Shown: positions 23,981 to 35,319, numbered from the stretch's first letter. The stretch is 64,000 nucleotides of DNA from Mycobacterium angelicum (GCF_002086155.1 NZ_MVHE01000016.1:1-64000); one strand, 5' to 3'. Notes: generated from the sequence alone by a model not told the origin. Made by a program: numbers and translations.

Positions 23981-24013
23981 AAAGGGCATAGAAAGGGCTT
24001 AGAAAGGGCTCCG
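23981..24013 (+). repeat. Three-copy 11-bp tandem repeat in the dlaT-Rv2216 gap
   Basis: Units AAAGGGCATAG (23981-23991), AAAGGGCTTAG (23992-24002) and AAAGGGCTCCG (24003-24013) fill almost the whole 48-bp gap. Each carries an AAAGGG that resembles a ribosome binding site, and the last lies 9 nt before the GTG of the next gene. Confidence 0.85.
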
Positions 24014-24017
24014 CAAC

Positions 24018-24929
24018 GTGGCCAAAGCCGTTATCGCCATAGCAGGTTCGTCTGGCATGATCGGCTCGGCTTTGACCGCGGCGTTGCGCGCCGCCGACCA
24101 TCCGGTACTGCGCATCGTGCGCCGAACGCCGGCCAATTCCGAAGAACTGCACTGGAATCCCGAGAGCGGTGAGTTCGATCCCGACGTACTCACCGACGTC
24201 GACGTCGTCGTCAACCTATGCGGCGTCAACATCGGCCAGCGCCGGTGGTCCGGCGCGTTCAAACAGAGCCTGCGCGACAGCCGCATCACGCCCACCGAAG
24301 TACTTGCCGCCGCCGTCGCCGATGCCGGTGTCGGAACCCTGATCAATGCCAGCGCGGTCGGCTATTACGGGAACACCCGGGACCGCGTCGTAGACGAAAA
24401 CCACTCTGCGGGAAGCGGTTTCCTGTCGCAGCTGTGCGTGGACTGGGAAGCCGCGACGCTGCCGGCCCAATACGACGGCACCCGTGTCGTCCTGGCCCGC
24501 ACCGGGCTGGTGCTGGCCCCCGCGGGTGGCGCACTGCGGATGATGCGACCGGTGTTCTCGGTGGGCCTCGGAGCCCGGCTGGGTAACGGCCGGCAGTACA
24601 TGTCGTGGATCAGCCTCGAAGACGAGGTGCGCGCGCTGTTGTTCGCCATCTCGCACCCCACGCTGTCCGGGCCGGTCAACATGACCGGGCCCGCCCCAGT
24701 CACCAACGCGGAGTTCACCACCGCACTCGGCCGGGCACTCAACCGCCCGACCCCATTGGCGCTGCCCGGATTCGCGGTGCGCGCCGCCCTCGGCGAGTTT
24801 GCCGACGAAGGGCTGCTCACCGGTCAGCGCGCCATTCCCGGAGCCCTGGAGCAGGCCGGTTTTCAATTCCACCACAACACAATTGGCGAGGCGCTCAGTT
24901 ATGCAACCGCCCGGCGCGACCACGATTAG
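24018..24929 (+). CDS. NAD-dependent epimerase/nucleotide-sugar-epimerase-like protein (Rv2216-like)
   Basis: 303 residues from GTG 24018. An extended-SDR Rossmann motif [22 protein letters not shown] is followed by [18 protein letters not shown] and a C-terminal DUF1731-type segment ending [19 protein letters not shown]. This matches the TIGR01777 (YfcH/SulA-like) group. The enzymatic substrate is unknown in this group. It follows dlaT by 48 nt, the same neighbourhood as in M. tuberculosis, where conservation of the pairing suggests co-transcription. Confidence 0.9.
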   Translation: MAKAVIAIAGSSGMIGSALTAALRAADHPVLRIVRRTPANSEELHWNPESGEFDPDVLTDVDVVVNLCGVNIGQRRWSGAFKQSLRDSRITPTEVLAAAVADAGVGTLINASAVGYYGNTRDRVVDENHSAGSGFLSQLCVDWEAATLPAQYDGTRVVLARTGLVLAPAGGALRMMRPVFSVGLGARLGNGRQYMSWISLEDEVRALLFAISHPTLSGPVNMTGPAPVTNAEFTTALGRALNRPTPLALPGFAVRAALGEFADEGLLTGQRAIPGALEQAGFQFHHNTIGEALSYATARRDHD

Positions 24930-24987
24930 TATGTCGTGTAATCTTCGCTTCCGGTAAGACGGCCGATCAACACATCTGGAGAGACGC

Positions 24988-25740
24988 GTGGCGCACTCGA
25001 TCTTCCACGACATGAAAAAGGAAGGGCCGCTCTACGCGCTCTTTCTGAACTGCACCCTGAAAAAAGGGCCGGCGGTTTCCAACACCGAAGCGCTGTGCAA
25101 TCTGCTCATCGAACGGCTCAAAGCACATGAGCCGGACATAGAAACCGAGATCGTCCGAGTAGTCGACTATAACGTGGCGCCCGGGATCGGAAACGACGAG
25201 GGCAACGGCGACGAATGGCCGCAGATTCTGGAAAAAGTCAAGCGCTGCAACATCATTGTGCCCGCGATGCCGATCTGGATGGGAGTGCGTTCCTCGGTGA
25301 TGCAGCGGGTCATCGAGCGGCTCGACGGCACGACGAAGACGGTGATGTGCGAACGCACCGGGCAATTCCCGCTCTATGGCACCGTCGCCGGCTGCGTGGT
25401 CACCGGTAATGAAGACGGCAGCCACGACTGCGTGGCCAATACCTTTGCAAACCTGCTGCATTTCGGCGTGACGGTGCCGCCCAATACCGATCTCTATTGG
25501 GTCGGCGATGCCGGGCCGGGAGCCAGCTATATCGAGGCGGGCGGCGAACTATCGCCTTACGTGCGCCGCAATGCCGAGCTGACCGCGCTGAACCTACTCT
25601 TTGCCGCAAAGCTGCTGCGGGAAAACCCTTATGCCATCAATATCAAAGAACACAACGCAAAAATGATGGAACGCAACAAGATCAAGATGGCCGCGATGAA
25701 GCTCGCGATCGACTACATGCGCGAGAACATGCCGGACTGA
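24988..25740 (+). CDS. Flavodoxin-fold NAD(P)H-dependent FMN reductase-like protein
   Basis: 250 residues from GTG 24988 (GGAGAG seven bases upstream). The N-terminal LYALFLNCTLKKGPAVSNTEALC resembles the FMN phosphate loop of the NADPH-dependent FMN reductase/flavodoxin family. PAMPIWMGVRSSVMQRVIERL is the usual second flavin loop, and GCVVTGNEDGSHD the third. The C-terminal helix is Lys/Met rich. Codon use looks different from its neighbours (frequent AAA, AAT, GAA, TTT) and its GC content is visibly lower, suggesting acquisition from outside. I do not recall it between Rv2216 and lipB in M. tuberculosis. Function as a quinone, nitro or metal reductase cannot be decided. Confidence 0.85.
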   Translation: MAHSIFHDMKKEGPLYALFLNCTLKKGPAVSNTEALCNLLIERLKAHEPDIETEIVRVVDYNVAPGIGNDEGNGDEWPQILEKVKRCNIIVPAMPIWMGVRSSVMQRVIERLDGTTKTVMCERTGQFPLYGTVAGCVVTGNEDGSHDCVANTFANLLHFGVTVPPNTDLYWVGDAGPGASYIEAGGELSPYVRRNAELTALNLLFAAKLLRENPYAINIKEHNAKMMERNKIKMAAMKLAIDYMRENMPD

Positions 25741-25757
25741 ACGATCGACCAAGTCGG

Positions 25758-26093
25758 CTAATCGCGCTGCCAGGGCCAGCGGCCAGTCATCTCGACGGTA
25801 AGCGAGACGCTCAGGAACGTCCTGATTGCCACGATGCCGGCTAGTGCGGCGACGTTTTGACCATTGGGCGTGACGACGATCGTCTTGATGATGTCGCCCG
25901 CCACCAGGAACTCGAGTCCGATCAGAATCGAGCGACCGAGGTTTTCGCGGAGCGCTCGGTAGGCTCCGTCGGCCTTGCGCAGCATACGTCCGAGGAAGCG
26001 CACGCCGGTGACCAGTCCACCGACGATGATCACGGCGACCCCCACCCCGTCGACTACGGTGCCAAGCGCATCCACGATTTCGATGAAGTTCAT
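25758..26093 (-). CDS. DUF1622 family membrane protein
   Basis: 111 residues from ATG 26093. Three hydrophobic stretches are seen: VGVAVIIVGGLVTGVRFL, an amphipathic ILIGLEFLVAGDIIKTIVV, and VAALAGIVAIRTFLSVSLTVEM. The signature LGRSILIGLEFLVAGDIIKT is typical of DUF1622. The function is unknown. Convergent with the flavodoxin-like gene (17 nt) and divergent from lipB (53 nt between starts). A longer reading frame upstream overlaps lipB and is discarded. Confidence 0.85.
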   Translation of the reverse strand: MNFIEIVDALGTVVDGVGVAVIIVGGLVTGVRFLGRMLRKADGAYRALRENLGRSILIGLEFLVAGDIIKTIVVTPNGQNVAALAGIVAIRTFLSVSLTVEMTGRWPWQRD

Positions 26094-26146
26094 TGGACGC
26101 AGGTTAACGGCGCAGCTCCCGATGGCTGCCGAGTAACCTCGCGGGT

Positions 26147-26833
26147 GTGACGGCTTCCATCCGCTCCAGCGCGGCGTCCCTCGCGGTGCGCCAGCTCGGA
26201 GCAGTCGACTACCGGGAAGCCTGGCAACTGCAACGTGAGCTGGCCGACGCCCGCATCGCCGGCGGCCCCGACACCCTGCTGCTGCTGGAACACCCCGCTG
26301 TCTACACCGCCGGACGGCGCACCGAGCCACACGAACGCCCGCTGGACGGCACTCCCGTCATAGATACCGACCGGGGCGGCAAGATCACCTGGCACGGTCC
26401 GGGGCAACTGGTCGGCTATCCGATCATCGGGCTCGCCGAACCTCTCGACGTGGTCAATTACGTTCGGCGCCTTGAGGAATCGCTGATCCAGGTGTGCAAC
26501 GAGCTCGGCCTGGACGCAGGCCGCGTCGACGGACGCTCCGGTGTCTGGCTGCCCGGCCGGCCCGCACGCAAGATCGCTGCGATCGGTGTGCGGGTCGCAC
26601 GGGCGACGACGCTGCACGGGTTTGCGCTCAATTGCGATTGCGACTTGGGCGCGTTCACCGCGATCGTGCCGTGCGGCATCACCGACGCCGGAGTGACATC
26701 GTTGTCGGCCGAACTGGGCCGCAGGGTTACCGTCGACGAGATCCGCCCGGCCGTCGCCGACGCCGTCTGCGCTGCGCTGGATGGTGCGCTGCCGGTGCGT
26801 GCTCACCCCGCCACCCGCGCAGCTTCGGCTTAA
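26147..26833 (+). CDS. lipB: Octanoyl-[ACP]:protein N-octanoyltransferase
   Basis: 228 residues from GTG 26147. LipB moves octanoate from acyl carrier protein to lipoyl domains such as those of DlaT. The catalytic dyad is present: Cys176 in IVPCGI and Lys142 in [31 protein letters not shown] is the family signature. lipA follows after 9 nt, so the two steps of lipoate synthesis are encoded together. Confidence 0.96.
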   Translation: MTASIRSSAASLAVRQLGAVDYREAWQLQRELADARIAGGPDTLLLLEHPAVYTAGRRTEPHERPLDGTPVIDTDRGGKITWHGPGQLVGYPIIGLAEPLDVVNYVRRLEESLIQVCNELGLDAGRVDGRSGVWLPGRPARKIAAIGVRVARATTLHGFALNCDCDLGAFTAIVPCGITDAGVTSLSAELGRRVTVDEIRPAVADAVCAALDGALPVRAHPATRAASA

Positions 26834-26842
26834 ACTGGTCCA

Positions 26843-27769
26843 GTGACTGTCGCACCCGAAGGACGCAAACTACTGCGCCTCGAGGTGCGCAACGCTGCGA
26901 CCCCGATCGAGCGCAAGCCACCGTGGATCAAGACGCGGGTGCGGATGGGACCGGAGTACACCGAGCTCAAGAGCCTGGTCCGGCGCGAGGGCCTGCACAC
27001 GGTCTGCGAGGAGGCCGGCTGCCCCAACATCTTCGAATGCTGGGAGGACCGGGAGGCCACCTTCCTGATCGGCGGCGACCAGTGCACCCGCCGCTGCGAC
27101 TTCTGCCAGATCGACACGGGCAAGCCCGCCGCCCTGGATCGCGACGAACCGCGGCGGGTGGCCGAGAGCGTGCAGACGATGGGATTGCGCTACGCCACCG
27201 TCACCGGCGTCGCCCGCGACGACTTGCCCGACGGTGGAGCCTGGCTGTATGCGGAAACCGTGCGCGCCATCAAGGCGCTCAATCCGCAGACCGGCGTCGA
27301 ACTGCTGATCCCCGATTTCCACGGCGAGGCCAGCCGGTTGCAGGAGGTGTTCGAAGCGCGTCCAGAAGTGTTGGCGCACAATGTCGAAACCGTCCCGCGC
27401 ATCTTCAAGAGGGTCCGGCCCGCGTTCAGCTATCAGCGCAGCCTGGACGTCATCACCGCGGCGCGCGCGGCCGGTCTGGTCTCCAAGAGCAACCTCATCC
27501 TCGGTCTGGGTGAAACCCCCGAGGAAGTGCGCATCGCGCTGGGCGACCTGCACAAGGCCGGCTGCGACATCGTCACCATCACCCAGTACCTGCGGCCATC
27601 GGTACGCCACCATCCGGTCGAGCGTTGGGTGCATCCGGCGGAGTTCGTCGAGCACGCGCAGTACGCCGAAGGCCTGGGCTTCGCCGGAGTTCTGGCCGGC
27701 CCGCTGGTGCGATCGTCTTACCGGGCCGGACGGCTTTACCAGCAGGCTCGCACCCGTACGTATTCTTGA
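26843..27769 (+). CDS. lipA: Lipoyl synthase (radical SAM)
   Basis: 308 residues from GTG 26843. LipA inserts two sulfur atoms into protein-bound octanoate. Auxiliary-cluster cysteines are Cys55, Cys60 and Cys66 ([12 protein letters not shown]), and the radical-SAM cluster is Cys81-x3-Cys85-x2-Cys88 (CTRRCDFC). The C-terminal RSSYRAG contains the serine that ligates the sacrificial cluster. The A-type carrier at 6.2 kb is a candidate source of its clusters. The next gene starts 5 nt downstream. Confidence 0.97.
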   Translation: MTVAPEGRKLLRLEVRNAATPIERKPPWIKTRVRMGPEYTELKSLVRREGLHTVCEEAGCPNIFECWEDREATFLIGGDQCTRRCDFCQIDTGKPAALDRDEPRRVAESVQTMGLRYATVTGVARDDLPDGGAWLYAETVRAIKALNPQTGVELLIPDFHGEASRLQEVFEARPEVLAHNVETVPRIFKRVRPAFSYQRSLDVITAARAAGLVSKSNLILGLGETPEEVRIALGDLHKAGCDIVTITQYLRPSVRHHPVERWVHPAEFVEHAQYAEGLGFAGVLAGPLVRSSYRAGRLYQQARTRTYS

Positions 27770-27774
27770 AAACT

Positions 27775-28527
27775 ATGGCGAAACCCCGTAATGCCGCCGA
27801 GAACAAGGCCGCCAAGCAGCAGGCAAAGGCTGCCGGCAAGGCCGCCGCTCGACAGCGCCGCAGTCAGCTGTGGCAGGCCTTCAACATCCAGCGCAAGGAG
27901 GACAAGCGGCTGCTGCCGTATATGATCGGCGCCTTTGTGCTGATCGTCGGCGTGTCGGTGGGCGTCGGGGTATGGTCGGGCGGGTTGACCATGATCACGA
28001 TGATCCCGCTTGGCGTGCTGCTGGGCGCGCTGGTGGCGTTCATCATCTTCGGCCGCCGAGCCCAGAAATCGGTCTACAGCAAAGCCGAAGGCCAAACCGG
28101 CGCGGCGGCCTGGGCGCTGGATAACATGCGTGGCAAGTGGCGGGTGGCCCCGGGTGTGGCAGCCACCGGTCACTTCGACGCCGTGCACCGGGTGATCGGC
28201 CGGCCCGGCGTCATCTTTGTTGCCGAGGGCTCGGCGGCCCGGGTCAAGCCGCTGCTGGCCCAGGAGAAGAAACGCACCGCGCGCCTGGTCGGCGACGTGC
28301 CGATCTACGACATCATCGTCGGCAACGGCGACGGCGAAGTTCCGCTGGCCAAGCTGGAACGCCATCTGACGCGACTACCGGCCAACATCAGCGTCAAGCA
28401 GATCGACACGTTGGAGTCACGACTGGGCGCGCTGGGTTCACGTACCGGCGCCGGAGTCATGCCGAAGGGCCCCATGCCCACCAACGCCAAGATGCGCGGC
28501 GTCCAGCGCACGGTGCGCCGCAAGTAA
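27775..28527 (+). CDS. DUF4191 membrane protein (Rv2219-like)
   Basis: 250 residues, the length I recall for Rv2219. The basic, Ala/Lys-rich N-terminus (AENKAAKQQAKAAGKAAARQ) and FNIQRKEDKRLLPYMIGAFV lead into two membrane helices (about residues 45-85), then a cytoplasmic domain. DUF4191 is actinobacterial and of unknown function. It begins 5 nt after lipA, so it belongs to the lipB-lipA operon; this association is conserved in mycobacteria. Confidence 0.92.
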   Translation: MAKPRNAAENKAAKQQAKAAGKAAARQRRSQLWQAFNIQRKEDKRLLPYMIGAFVLIVGVSVGVGVWSGGLTMITMIPLGVLLGALVAFIIFGRRAQKSVYSKAEGQTGAAAWALDNMRGKWRVAPGVAATGHFDAVHRVIGRPGVIFVAEGSAARVKPLLAQEKKRTARLVGDVPIYDIIVGNGDGEVPLAKLERHLTRLPANISVKQIDTLESRLGALGSRTGAGVMPKGPMPTNAKMRGVQRTVRRK

Positions 28528-28627
28528 CCCGCGGCCCCACCAACGCTGCGGGCCCGGGTCCATCCAACGTGCAATCAGTGCGAAAATCAGCGCCGATTTT
28601 CGCAGTATGTGCACATTGGGCAACGGC

Positions 28628-29050
28628 TCAGCGCCTAACCACCGCCGTGCCGGTAATGCGGTCCTGCAGGCCACGCCCGTCGGCATCGGTGAACAGCGGC
28701 GGCACCACCAGCGCAATCAACAGTCCGCGGGCTAATAGCCGGCCGATCCCCACCGGAAGCCGCCCGTCCACCGACGCCACCGTCAGACCTAGCGCCAACT
28801 GGCCCGGCGTGAAACCGAACAGACGCACCGACACCGCACCCAGTACCAGCCAGACGACCAGCACCACGGTCGACAACGTCGCCTGGGAGACGGCGCCTAC
28901 CGCTAAACCCAGCGCGGCCAGGCCATAGGCGATCAGCCAGTCGATCAGTAACGCGACCAACCGGCGGCCCATCGGAGCCAGTGAACCCGGCCCCGTTCGC
29001 GGCAGGCCGAGCGTTTCGCCGGGGTATCCGGGAGGCGATTCCGCCGTCAT
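28628..29050 (-). CDS. RDD family membrane protein (Rv2219A-like)
   Basis: 140 residues from ATG 29050 (MTAESPPGYPGETLGLP); an in-frame start at 29074 adds eight residues. A short proline-rich lead is followed by SLAPMGRRLVALLIDWLIAYGLAALGLAVG, where the Arg and Asp (R..D) match the RDD pattern, and three membrane helices. RDD proteins are poorly understood; some have been tied to ion transport. Divergent from glnA1 with 196 bp between them. Confidence 0.9.
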   Translation of the reverse strand: MTAESPPGYPGETLGLPRTGPGSLAPMGRRLVALLIDWLIAYGLAALGLAVGAVSQATLSTVVLVVWLVLGAVSVRLFGFTPGQLALGLTVASVDGRLPVGIGRLLARGLLIALVVPPLFTDADGRGLQDRITGTAVVRR

Positions 29051-29160
29051 CGGCACAGCCCGCGCAGCCGCCATGGCATACCAGTTACGATCTCGTCGGC
29101 CATGGCTTCACAATAGGGCCCCGGGGCCACCCGGATTTCTCTTGTGGGCGTCGTGGTCAC

Positions 29161-29176
29161 GTAACGTCTGCGCAAC
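29161..29176 (+). promoter_or_regulatory. Putative GlnR box upstream of glnA1
   Basis: GTAAC-N6-GCAAC at 29161-29176 fits the mycobacterial GlnR pattern of two GnAAC-like half sites six bases apart. A TTGACT at 29183-29188 just downstream could serve as a -35 element. GlnR activates glnA1 under nitrogen limitation in other mycobacteria; here binding is inferred from pattern and position only. Confidence 0.5.
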
Positions 29177-29246
29177 ACGGGGTTGACTGACGGGCAACAA
29201 CCGCTCCCTAGCGTCGGCCGCGAATCACCAAGTAAAGGAGCACTCT

Positions 29247-30683
<1,437 letters not shown>

Positions 30684-30698
30684 GTCACGGACACAGAC

Positions 30699-30727
30699 AA
30701 CCCGCCTGGCCACGCGCCGGGCGGGTT
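30699..30727 (+). terminator. Intrinsic terminator of glnA1
   Basis: An AACCCGCC (30699-30706) / GGCGGGTT (30720-30727) perfect 8-bp stem with a 13-nt loop, followed by a short T-rich stretch (GTTCTGTCTT), 16 nt after the glnA1 stop. Confidence 0.85.
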
Positions 30728-30800
30728 GTTCTGTCTTCCGGGCTATCCGTCAGCGAGATATAACGTGGGGCGCGCTCCCGCGGCGAGTCGTGTGCCTCAG

Positions 30801-31661
30801 TTATGTGTCGAGCGCGAGGTCCTTGCGGAAGCGCGCCATGCCATCGATCTTCTCGTCCAAACTGGCGCCCGGCCCGGCGTAGAACATCCACGGCATGGTG
30901 ATGATGCCGGTGATGCCGGCATCCTCGGCGCGCCGATAGTCGGCCACCGTGAAGGCGTCAGTCAGCGGCGTCAGAATCGTGAAATCGTCTAGCGACAAAC
31001 CGTTTTCGCTGCGCAATTCGCGCAGCCGGCCCACCGCGTCGATGGCGCGACCGGTCTTGATCAGATCCCCAATCCAGCCGTCGTGGCGGGCGGCACGGCG
31101 CAACGCGATCTCACTGAGCCCACCTACGTAAACGGGTATCGGCGGCGGGGTGGGCTGCATCTCGAGCCTCGGTGCCTGATAGAACTCGCCGTCGAATTCG
31201 CTCCAGCCGGCAGACCACAGCTCCCGCATCAGTGCGAGCATTTCGTCGGTGCGTTTGCCGCGGGCCTCGAATTGCTCGCCCATCAACGCGAACTCCTCGC
31301 GGCACCAGCCGACACCGATGCCCAGCTCGACCCGGCCCGACGCCAGAACTGCCGCGGTGCCAATGGCTTTGGCCGCCGAATACGGATTGCGCATCGCCGG
31401 AATGTAGACCGTGGTGACAAACCGCAGCCGCGTCGTGACCTGGGCAAGCGCCCCGACGAGCACCCAGGGATCGGGCCAGTCGGTGAAGGGCTGCCACCGT
31501 CGTTGGCCGTCTTTGGTGTACGGGTACGGGGTGTCCAGCGTCTCCAAATTGACGACGTGGTCGGGGATCCCGATGCCGTCGTAGCCGAGTTCGTCTGCGG
31601 CCTTGGCTATTTCGATGATCTCGGCGGTGTCGAGGAAGGCGCTGCTGACGTAGAACTTCAT
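30801..31661 (-). CDS. LLM-class F420-dependent oxidoreductase
   Basis: 286 residues from ATG 31661. The TIM-barrel luciferase-like monooxygenase family is recognised by YVSSAFLDTAEIIEIAKAAD, DGIGIPDHVV, LELGIGVGWCREEFALMG (read here as VELGIGVGWCREEFALMG) and YVGGLSEIALRRAARHDGW. In mycobacteria this subgroup usually uses coenzyme F420; the substrate is unknown. The start overlaps the stop of the upstream thioesterase-like gene (ATGA, 31658-31661), so they are coupled. I do not recall this pair between glnA1 and glnE in M. tuberculosis. Confidence 0.9.
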   Translation of the reverse strand: MKFYVSSAFLDTAEIIEIAKAADELGYDGIGIPDHVVNLETLDTPYPYTKDGQRRWQPFTDWPDPWVLVGALAQVTTRLRFVTTVYIPAMRNPYSAAKAIGTAAVLASGRVELGIGVGWCREEFALMGEQFEARGKRTDEMLALMRELWSAGWSEFDGEFYQAPRLEMQPTPPPIPVYVGGLSEIALRRAARHDGWIGDLIKTGRAIDAVGRLRELRSENGLSLDDFTILTPLTDAFTVADYRRAEDAGITGIITMPWMFYAGPGASLDEKIDGMARFRKDLALDT

Positions 31662-32290
31662 TCGGCTTCCCGGGCCCACGCGGGCTTGATGAAAACCCCT
31701 TCGGCTTCTACCGTCACGCCGGAATCGTCCGAAATGAACCCGCGCGCAAAGGCTTTCACGCCCTCCACGCGGTCGATCCAGGCTTCGGAGCGCAGCGGAC
31801 CCAGTGGCGTGCCGCGCAGGTACTTCAACGTGATGGTTCCGGTGTACAGCGGTTTGGTCATGCCCTGACTGGCCGCCTCGCCGAGCATGTGGTCGAGCAC
31901 CAGGGCAGAGACACCGCCGTGCACCAGGCCGGGCGGACCCTCGTATGCCGACCCCAGCACGAACTCGCTCCAGCACCGCGCGCCACCCTGGTGCTGGACG
32001 ACCAGCGGCGGCGCAACCGGATTGCACAGCCCGATCGCCGCGTTGCCCAGCGGCAACGGACGGCCGTCGACGACATAGCTCATTCGAAAGGGCCGGGTCC
32101 GCTGACGCAGGGATCGAGTCACGGCCTCGATTGCGCTGCGCGCCTCGGCGATCACCTCGTCTTCGGCCTGGGTCCAGATGGTGGCGTCGATGAGCTCCCG
32201 AACGGCATCGGCCAGCGGGGCATACACGGTGGTCACCCGCTCCAGCTCGTCCTCGCTCAGGACCTCAAACGTGGCGTCCAATCCGGCCAT
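31658..32290 (-). CDS. Hotdog-fold thioesterase (PaaI-like)
   Basis: 210 residues from ATG 32290. A helical N-terminal part (about 1-65) precedes a single hotdog domain with the catalytic-helix motif GLVHGGVSALVLDHMLG and the following strand TITLKYLRGTPLGPLRSEA. PaaI-type enzymes hydrolyse acyl-CoA thioesters. It is coupled to the downstream LLM oxidoreductase, suggesting a shared catabolic or detoxifying step; this is inference. It begins 10 nt after the glnE stop and may be read from the same transcript. Confidence 0.88.
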   Translation of the reverse strand: MAGLDATFEVLSEDELERVTTVYAPLADAVRELIDATIWTQAEDEVIAEARSAIEAVTRSLRQRTRPFRMSYVVDGRPLPLGNAAIGLCNPVAPPLVVQHQGGARCWSEFVLGSAYEGPPGLVHGGVSALVLDHMLGEAASQGMTKPLYTGTITLKYLRGTPLGPLRSEAWIDRVEGVKAFARGFISDDSGVTVEAEGVFIKPAWAREAE

Positions 32291-32300
32291 CCTCTCTTAT

Positions 32301-35279
32301 TCAAGTCCCGAATACCTTGCGCACCACCGCTTTTGCCCGACGGGTGACCCGCAGATAGTTGTCCAGGAATTCACCGCCGTCGTCGTTTGGCCAGCCCGCC
32401 GCGACCGCGACCGCGTTGAGCTGCCGCCCGGGCCCGGGCAGCTGGTCGGTGGGTCGGCCACGCACCAGCACCAGCGCGTTGCGGGCCCGGGTGGCGGTCA
32501 GCCAGGCCTGGCGCAGCAGATCCACCTCGTCCTCGGGCACCAGGCCGGCGGCGGCGATCGCGTCTAACGACTGCAGCGTCGAGGTGTTGTGCAGAGCCGG
32601 GATCTCGTGCGCATGGCGCAGCTGCATCAGCTGCACGGTCCATTCGATATCGGCCAGCCCGCCGCGGCCCAGCTTGGTGTGCGTGTTGGGGTCGGCCCCA
32701 CGCGGCAACCGTTCGGACTCGACGCGTGCCTTGATGCGACGAATCTCGCGCACCGCCTCGGCCGAAACCCCGCCTGGCGGGTAGCGCGTCTTATCGGCCA
32801 GCAGCAGGAACCGCTGCCCCAGCTCCGCATCGCCGGCGACCGCATGCGCGCGCAGCAGGGCCTGGATCTCCCACGGCTGCGCCCAATTCTCGTAATAGGC
32901 CGCATACGAAGCCAGGGTGCGCACCAGCGGACCGTTGCGCCCCTCCGGACGTAGATTGGCGTCCACCTCCAGCGGCGGGTCGACGCTGGGTGTTCCCAAC
33001 TGCGTGCGAACCTGTTCGGCGATCGACGTCGACCACTTCACCGCCTGCGAATCATCCACGCCGCCGGCCGGCTCGCAGACGAACATCACGTCGGCGTCCG
33101 ATCCGTAGCCCAGCTCGGCGCCACCCAGCCGGCCCATGCCGATGACCGAAATAGCCGCCGGTGCCCGGCCGTCTGCGGGAAGGCTGTTCCGGATCACCGC
33201 ATCAAGGGCGGCTTGCAATACCGCCACCCACACCGAGGTGAGCGCCCGGCAGACGTCGATCACCTCGAGCAGTCCCAGCAAGTCCGCGGAACCGATGCGG
33301 GCCAGTTCTCGACGGCGCAGCGTGCGCGCGGCGGCGATCGCGCGATCTGCCTCGGAATGGCGGCCGGCCGAGGCGATCAGCGCTCGGGCCACCGCCTCTG
33401 GTCCGGTCTCGAGCAACTTCGGTCCCGACGGCCCGTCGCCGTAATGCTGGATCACCTCCGGTGCGCGCATCAGCAGGTCCGGGACGTAGGCGGAGGTGCC
33501 GAGCACGTGCATGAGCCGCCTGGCTACCGCGGGCCTGTCGCGCAGGGTCGCCAGGTACCAGCTTTGGGTGGCCAGGCTTTCGCTGAGTCGCCGGTAGGCC
33601 AGCAGCCCGCCGTCGGGATCCGGCGCATAGGACATCCAGTCCAGCAACCTGGGCAGCAGCACCGACTGCACCCGTCCGCGCCGTCCGCTCTGATTGACCA
33701 GCGCCGACATGTGTTTCAGGGCGGTCTGCGGACCCTCGTAACCCAGGGCGGCCAGCTGACGCTCGGCGGCCTCCGACGTCATGCCGTGGGCGATCTCCAG
33801 GCCGGCGTGCCCGACCGATTCCAGCAGCGGCTGATAGAACAGCTTGGAGTGCAGGCGCGACACCCGCACGTTCTGGTGCTTGAGTTCCTCACGCAATACC
33901 CCGGCCGCGTCGTGGCGGCCGTCGGGCCGGATGTGGGCGGCACGCGCCAGCCACCGCACCGCCTCTTCGTCGTCGGGCTCGGGCAGCAGGTGGGTGCGTT
34001 TGAGCCGTTGCAGCTGCAGCCGGTGTTCGAGCAGACGGAGGAACTCATAGGAGGCGGTCAGGTTCGCCGCGTCCTCACGTCCGATGTACCCGCCTTCGCT
34101 CAGCGCCGCCACCGCGTCCACCGTCGACGCCACATGCAGCGACTCGTCGCGCCGGCCGTGTACCAGCTGCAAGAGCTGCACGGCGAACTCGACGTCGCGC
34201 AGGCCGCCACTGCCGAGTTTGAGTTCCCGGCCGCGAACTTCGGCGGGTACCAGCTGTTCGACGCGGCGCCGCATGGCCTGCACCTCGACCACGAAGTCTT
34301 CCCGCTCGCATGCCGTCCAGACCATCGGCATGAGCGCCGTCACGTAGCGCTCGCCGAGTTCTGGGTCGCCGGCCGCCGGGCGGGCCTTCAGCAACGCCTG
34401 GAACTCCCAGGTCTTGGCCCAGCGCTGGTAGTAGGCGAGGTGCGATTCCAGCGTGCGGACCAGCTCGCCGCTGCGGCCTTCCGGGCGCAGCGCGGCATCC
34501 ACCTCGAAGAACGCGGTCGAGGCCACCCGCATCATCTCGCCGGCGACACGAATGCTCAGTGGGTCGGCGCGCTCGGCGACGAAGATCACGTCGACGTCGC
34601 TGACGTAATTCAGTTCGCGCGCACCGCATTTGCCCATCGCGATGACGGCTAGGCGCGGCCGTTCGCGGTCCCCGCACACGGTGTCTTCGGCCACCCGCAG
34701 CGCCGCCATCAGGGCGGCGTCCGCGGTGTCGGCCAACTGCGCGGCGACCGTGGTGAACGGCAGCACCGGCTCGTCCTCGACTGTCGCGGCCAGGTCGAGT
34801 GCGGCCAGCACCAGCAGTTGGTCGCGGTAACGGGCGCGCAATCGGTGCAGCAGCGAGTTCGGCTCCTCCGCCGACTGCTCGATGCAGTCGATGAACGACT
34901 GGCGCAGCTGATCACGGCTGGGCAGATTCACCTTGCCGCGCAACAGCTTCCACGATTGCGGGTTGGCCACCAGGTGGTCACCCAACGCCAGCGATGCACC
35001 CAGCACGGCGAACAGCCGGCCGCGCAGACTGCGTTCGCTGAGCACGGCCGCGTTCAGCTCGTCCCATCCGGTGTCCGGGTTCTCGGCCAGGCGGACCATG
35101 GCGCGCAGCGCGGCATCGGCGTCGGCGGCCCGCGACAGCGACCAGAGCAGGTCGATGTGGGCCTCGTCGTCGCGATCGGTCCAGCCCAGTTGCGCCAGCC
35201 GCGCCTCGGCCTGGGCATCGACCAAGCCAAGCCGGCCGACGCTGGGCAGCTTGGGTCGCTGCGTGGCGGGTTTGGTCAC
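32301..35279 (-). CDS. glnE: Glutamine synthetase adenylyltransferase/deadenylase
   Basis: 992 residues from GTG 35279 ([21 protein letters not shown]), near the 994 I recall for M. tuberculosis. Two nucleotidyltransferase domains are present: the N-terminal one with [13 protein letters not shown] (about 225-236) and the C-terminal one with [11 protein letters not shown] (about 725-735), joined by a helical linker. It adds and removes AMP on glutamine synthetase (Tyr406 of GlnA1). It lies between glnA1 and glnA2, on the glnA2 strand. Eleven more residues are open upstream of the GTG but have no family match. Confidence 0.96.
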   Translation of the reverse strand: MTKPATQRPKLPSVGRLGLVDAQAEARLAQLGWTDRDDEAHIDLLWSLSRAADADAALRAMVRLAENPDTGWDELNAAVLSERSLRGRLFAVLGASLALGDHLVANPQSWKLLRGKVNLPSRDQLRQSFIDCIEQSAEEPNSLLHRLRARYRDQLLVLAALDLAATVEDEPVLPFTTVAAQLADTADAALMAALRVAEDTVCGDRERPRLAVIAMGKCGARELNYVSDVDVIFVAERADPLSIRVAGEMMRVASTAFFEVDAALRPEGRSGELVRTLESHLAYYQRWAKTWEFQALLKARPAAGDPELGERYVTALMPMVWTACEREDFVVEVQAMRRRVEQLVPAEVRGRELKLGSGGLRDVEFAVQLLQLVHGRRDESLHVASTVDAVAALSEGGYIGREDAANLTASYEFLRLLEHRLQLQRLKRTHLLPEPDDEEAVRWLARAAHIRPDGRHDAAGVLREELKHQNVRVSRLHSKLFYQPLLESVGHAGLEIAHGMTSEAAERQLAALGYEGPQTALKHMSALVNQSGRRGRVQSVLLPRLLDWMSYAPDPDGGLLAYRRLSESLATQSWYLATLRDRPAVARRLMHVLGTSAYVPDLLMRAPEVIQHYGDGPSGPKLLETGPEAVARALIASAGRHSEADRAIAAARTLRRRELARIGSADLLGLLEVIDVCRALTSVWVAVLQAALDAVIRNSLPADGRAPAAISVIGMGRLGGAELGYGSDADVMFVCEPAGGVDDSQAVKWSTSIAEQVRTQLGTPSVDPPLEVDANLRPEGRNGPLVRTLASYAAYYENWAQPWEIQALLRAHAVAGDAELGQRFLLLADKTRYPPGGVSAEAVREIRRIKARVESERLPRGADPNTHTKLGRGGLADIEWTVQLMQLRHAHEIPALHNTSTLQSLDAIAAAGLVPEDEVDLLRQAWLTATRARNALVLVRGRPTDQLPGPGRQLNAVAVAAGWPNDDGGEFLDNYLRVTRRAKAVVRKVFGT

Positions 35280-35319
35280 GACATGACGGTAGCGCAAGCC
35301 GCGACCGTCCAAATGCGGT

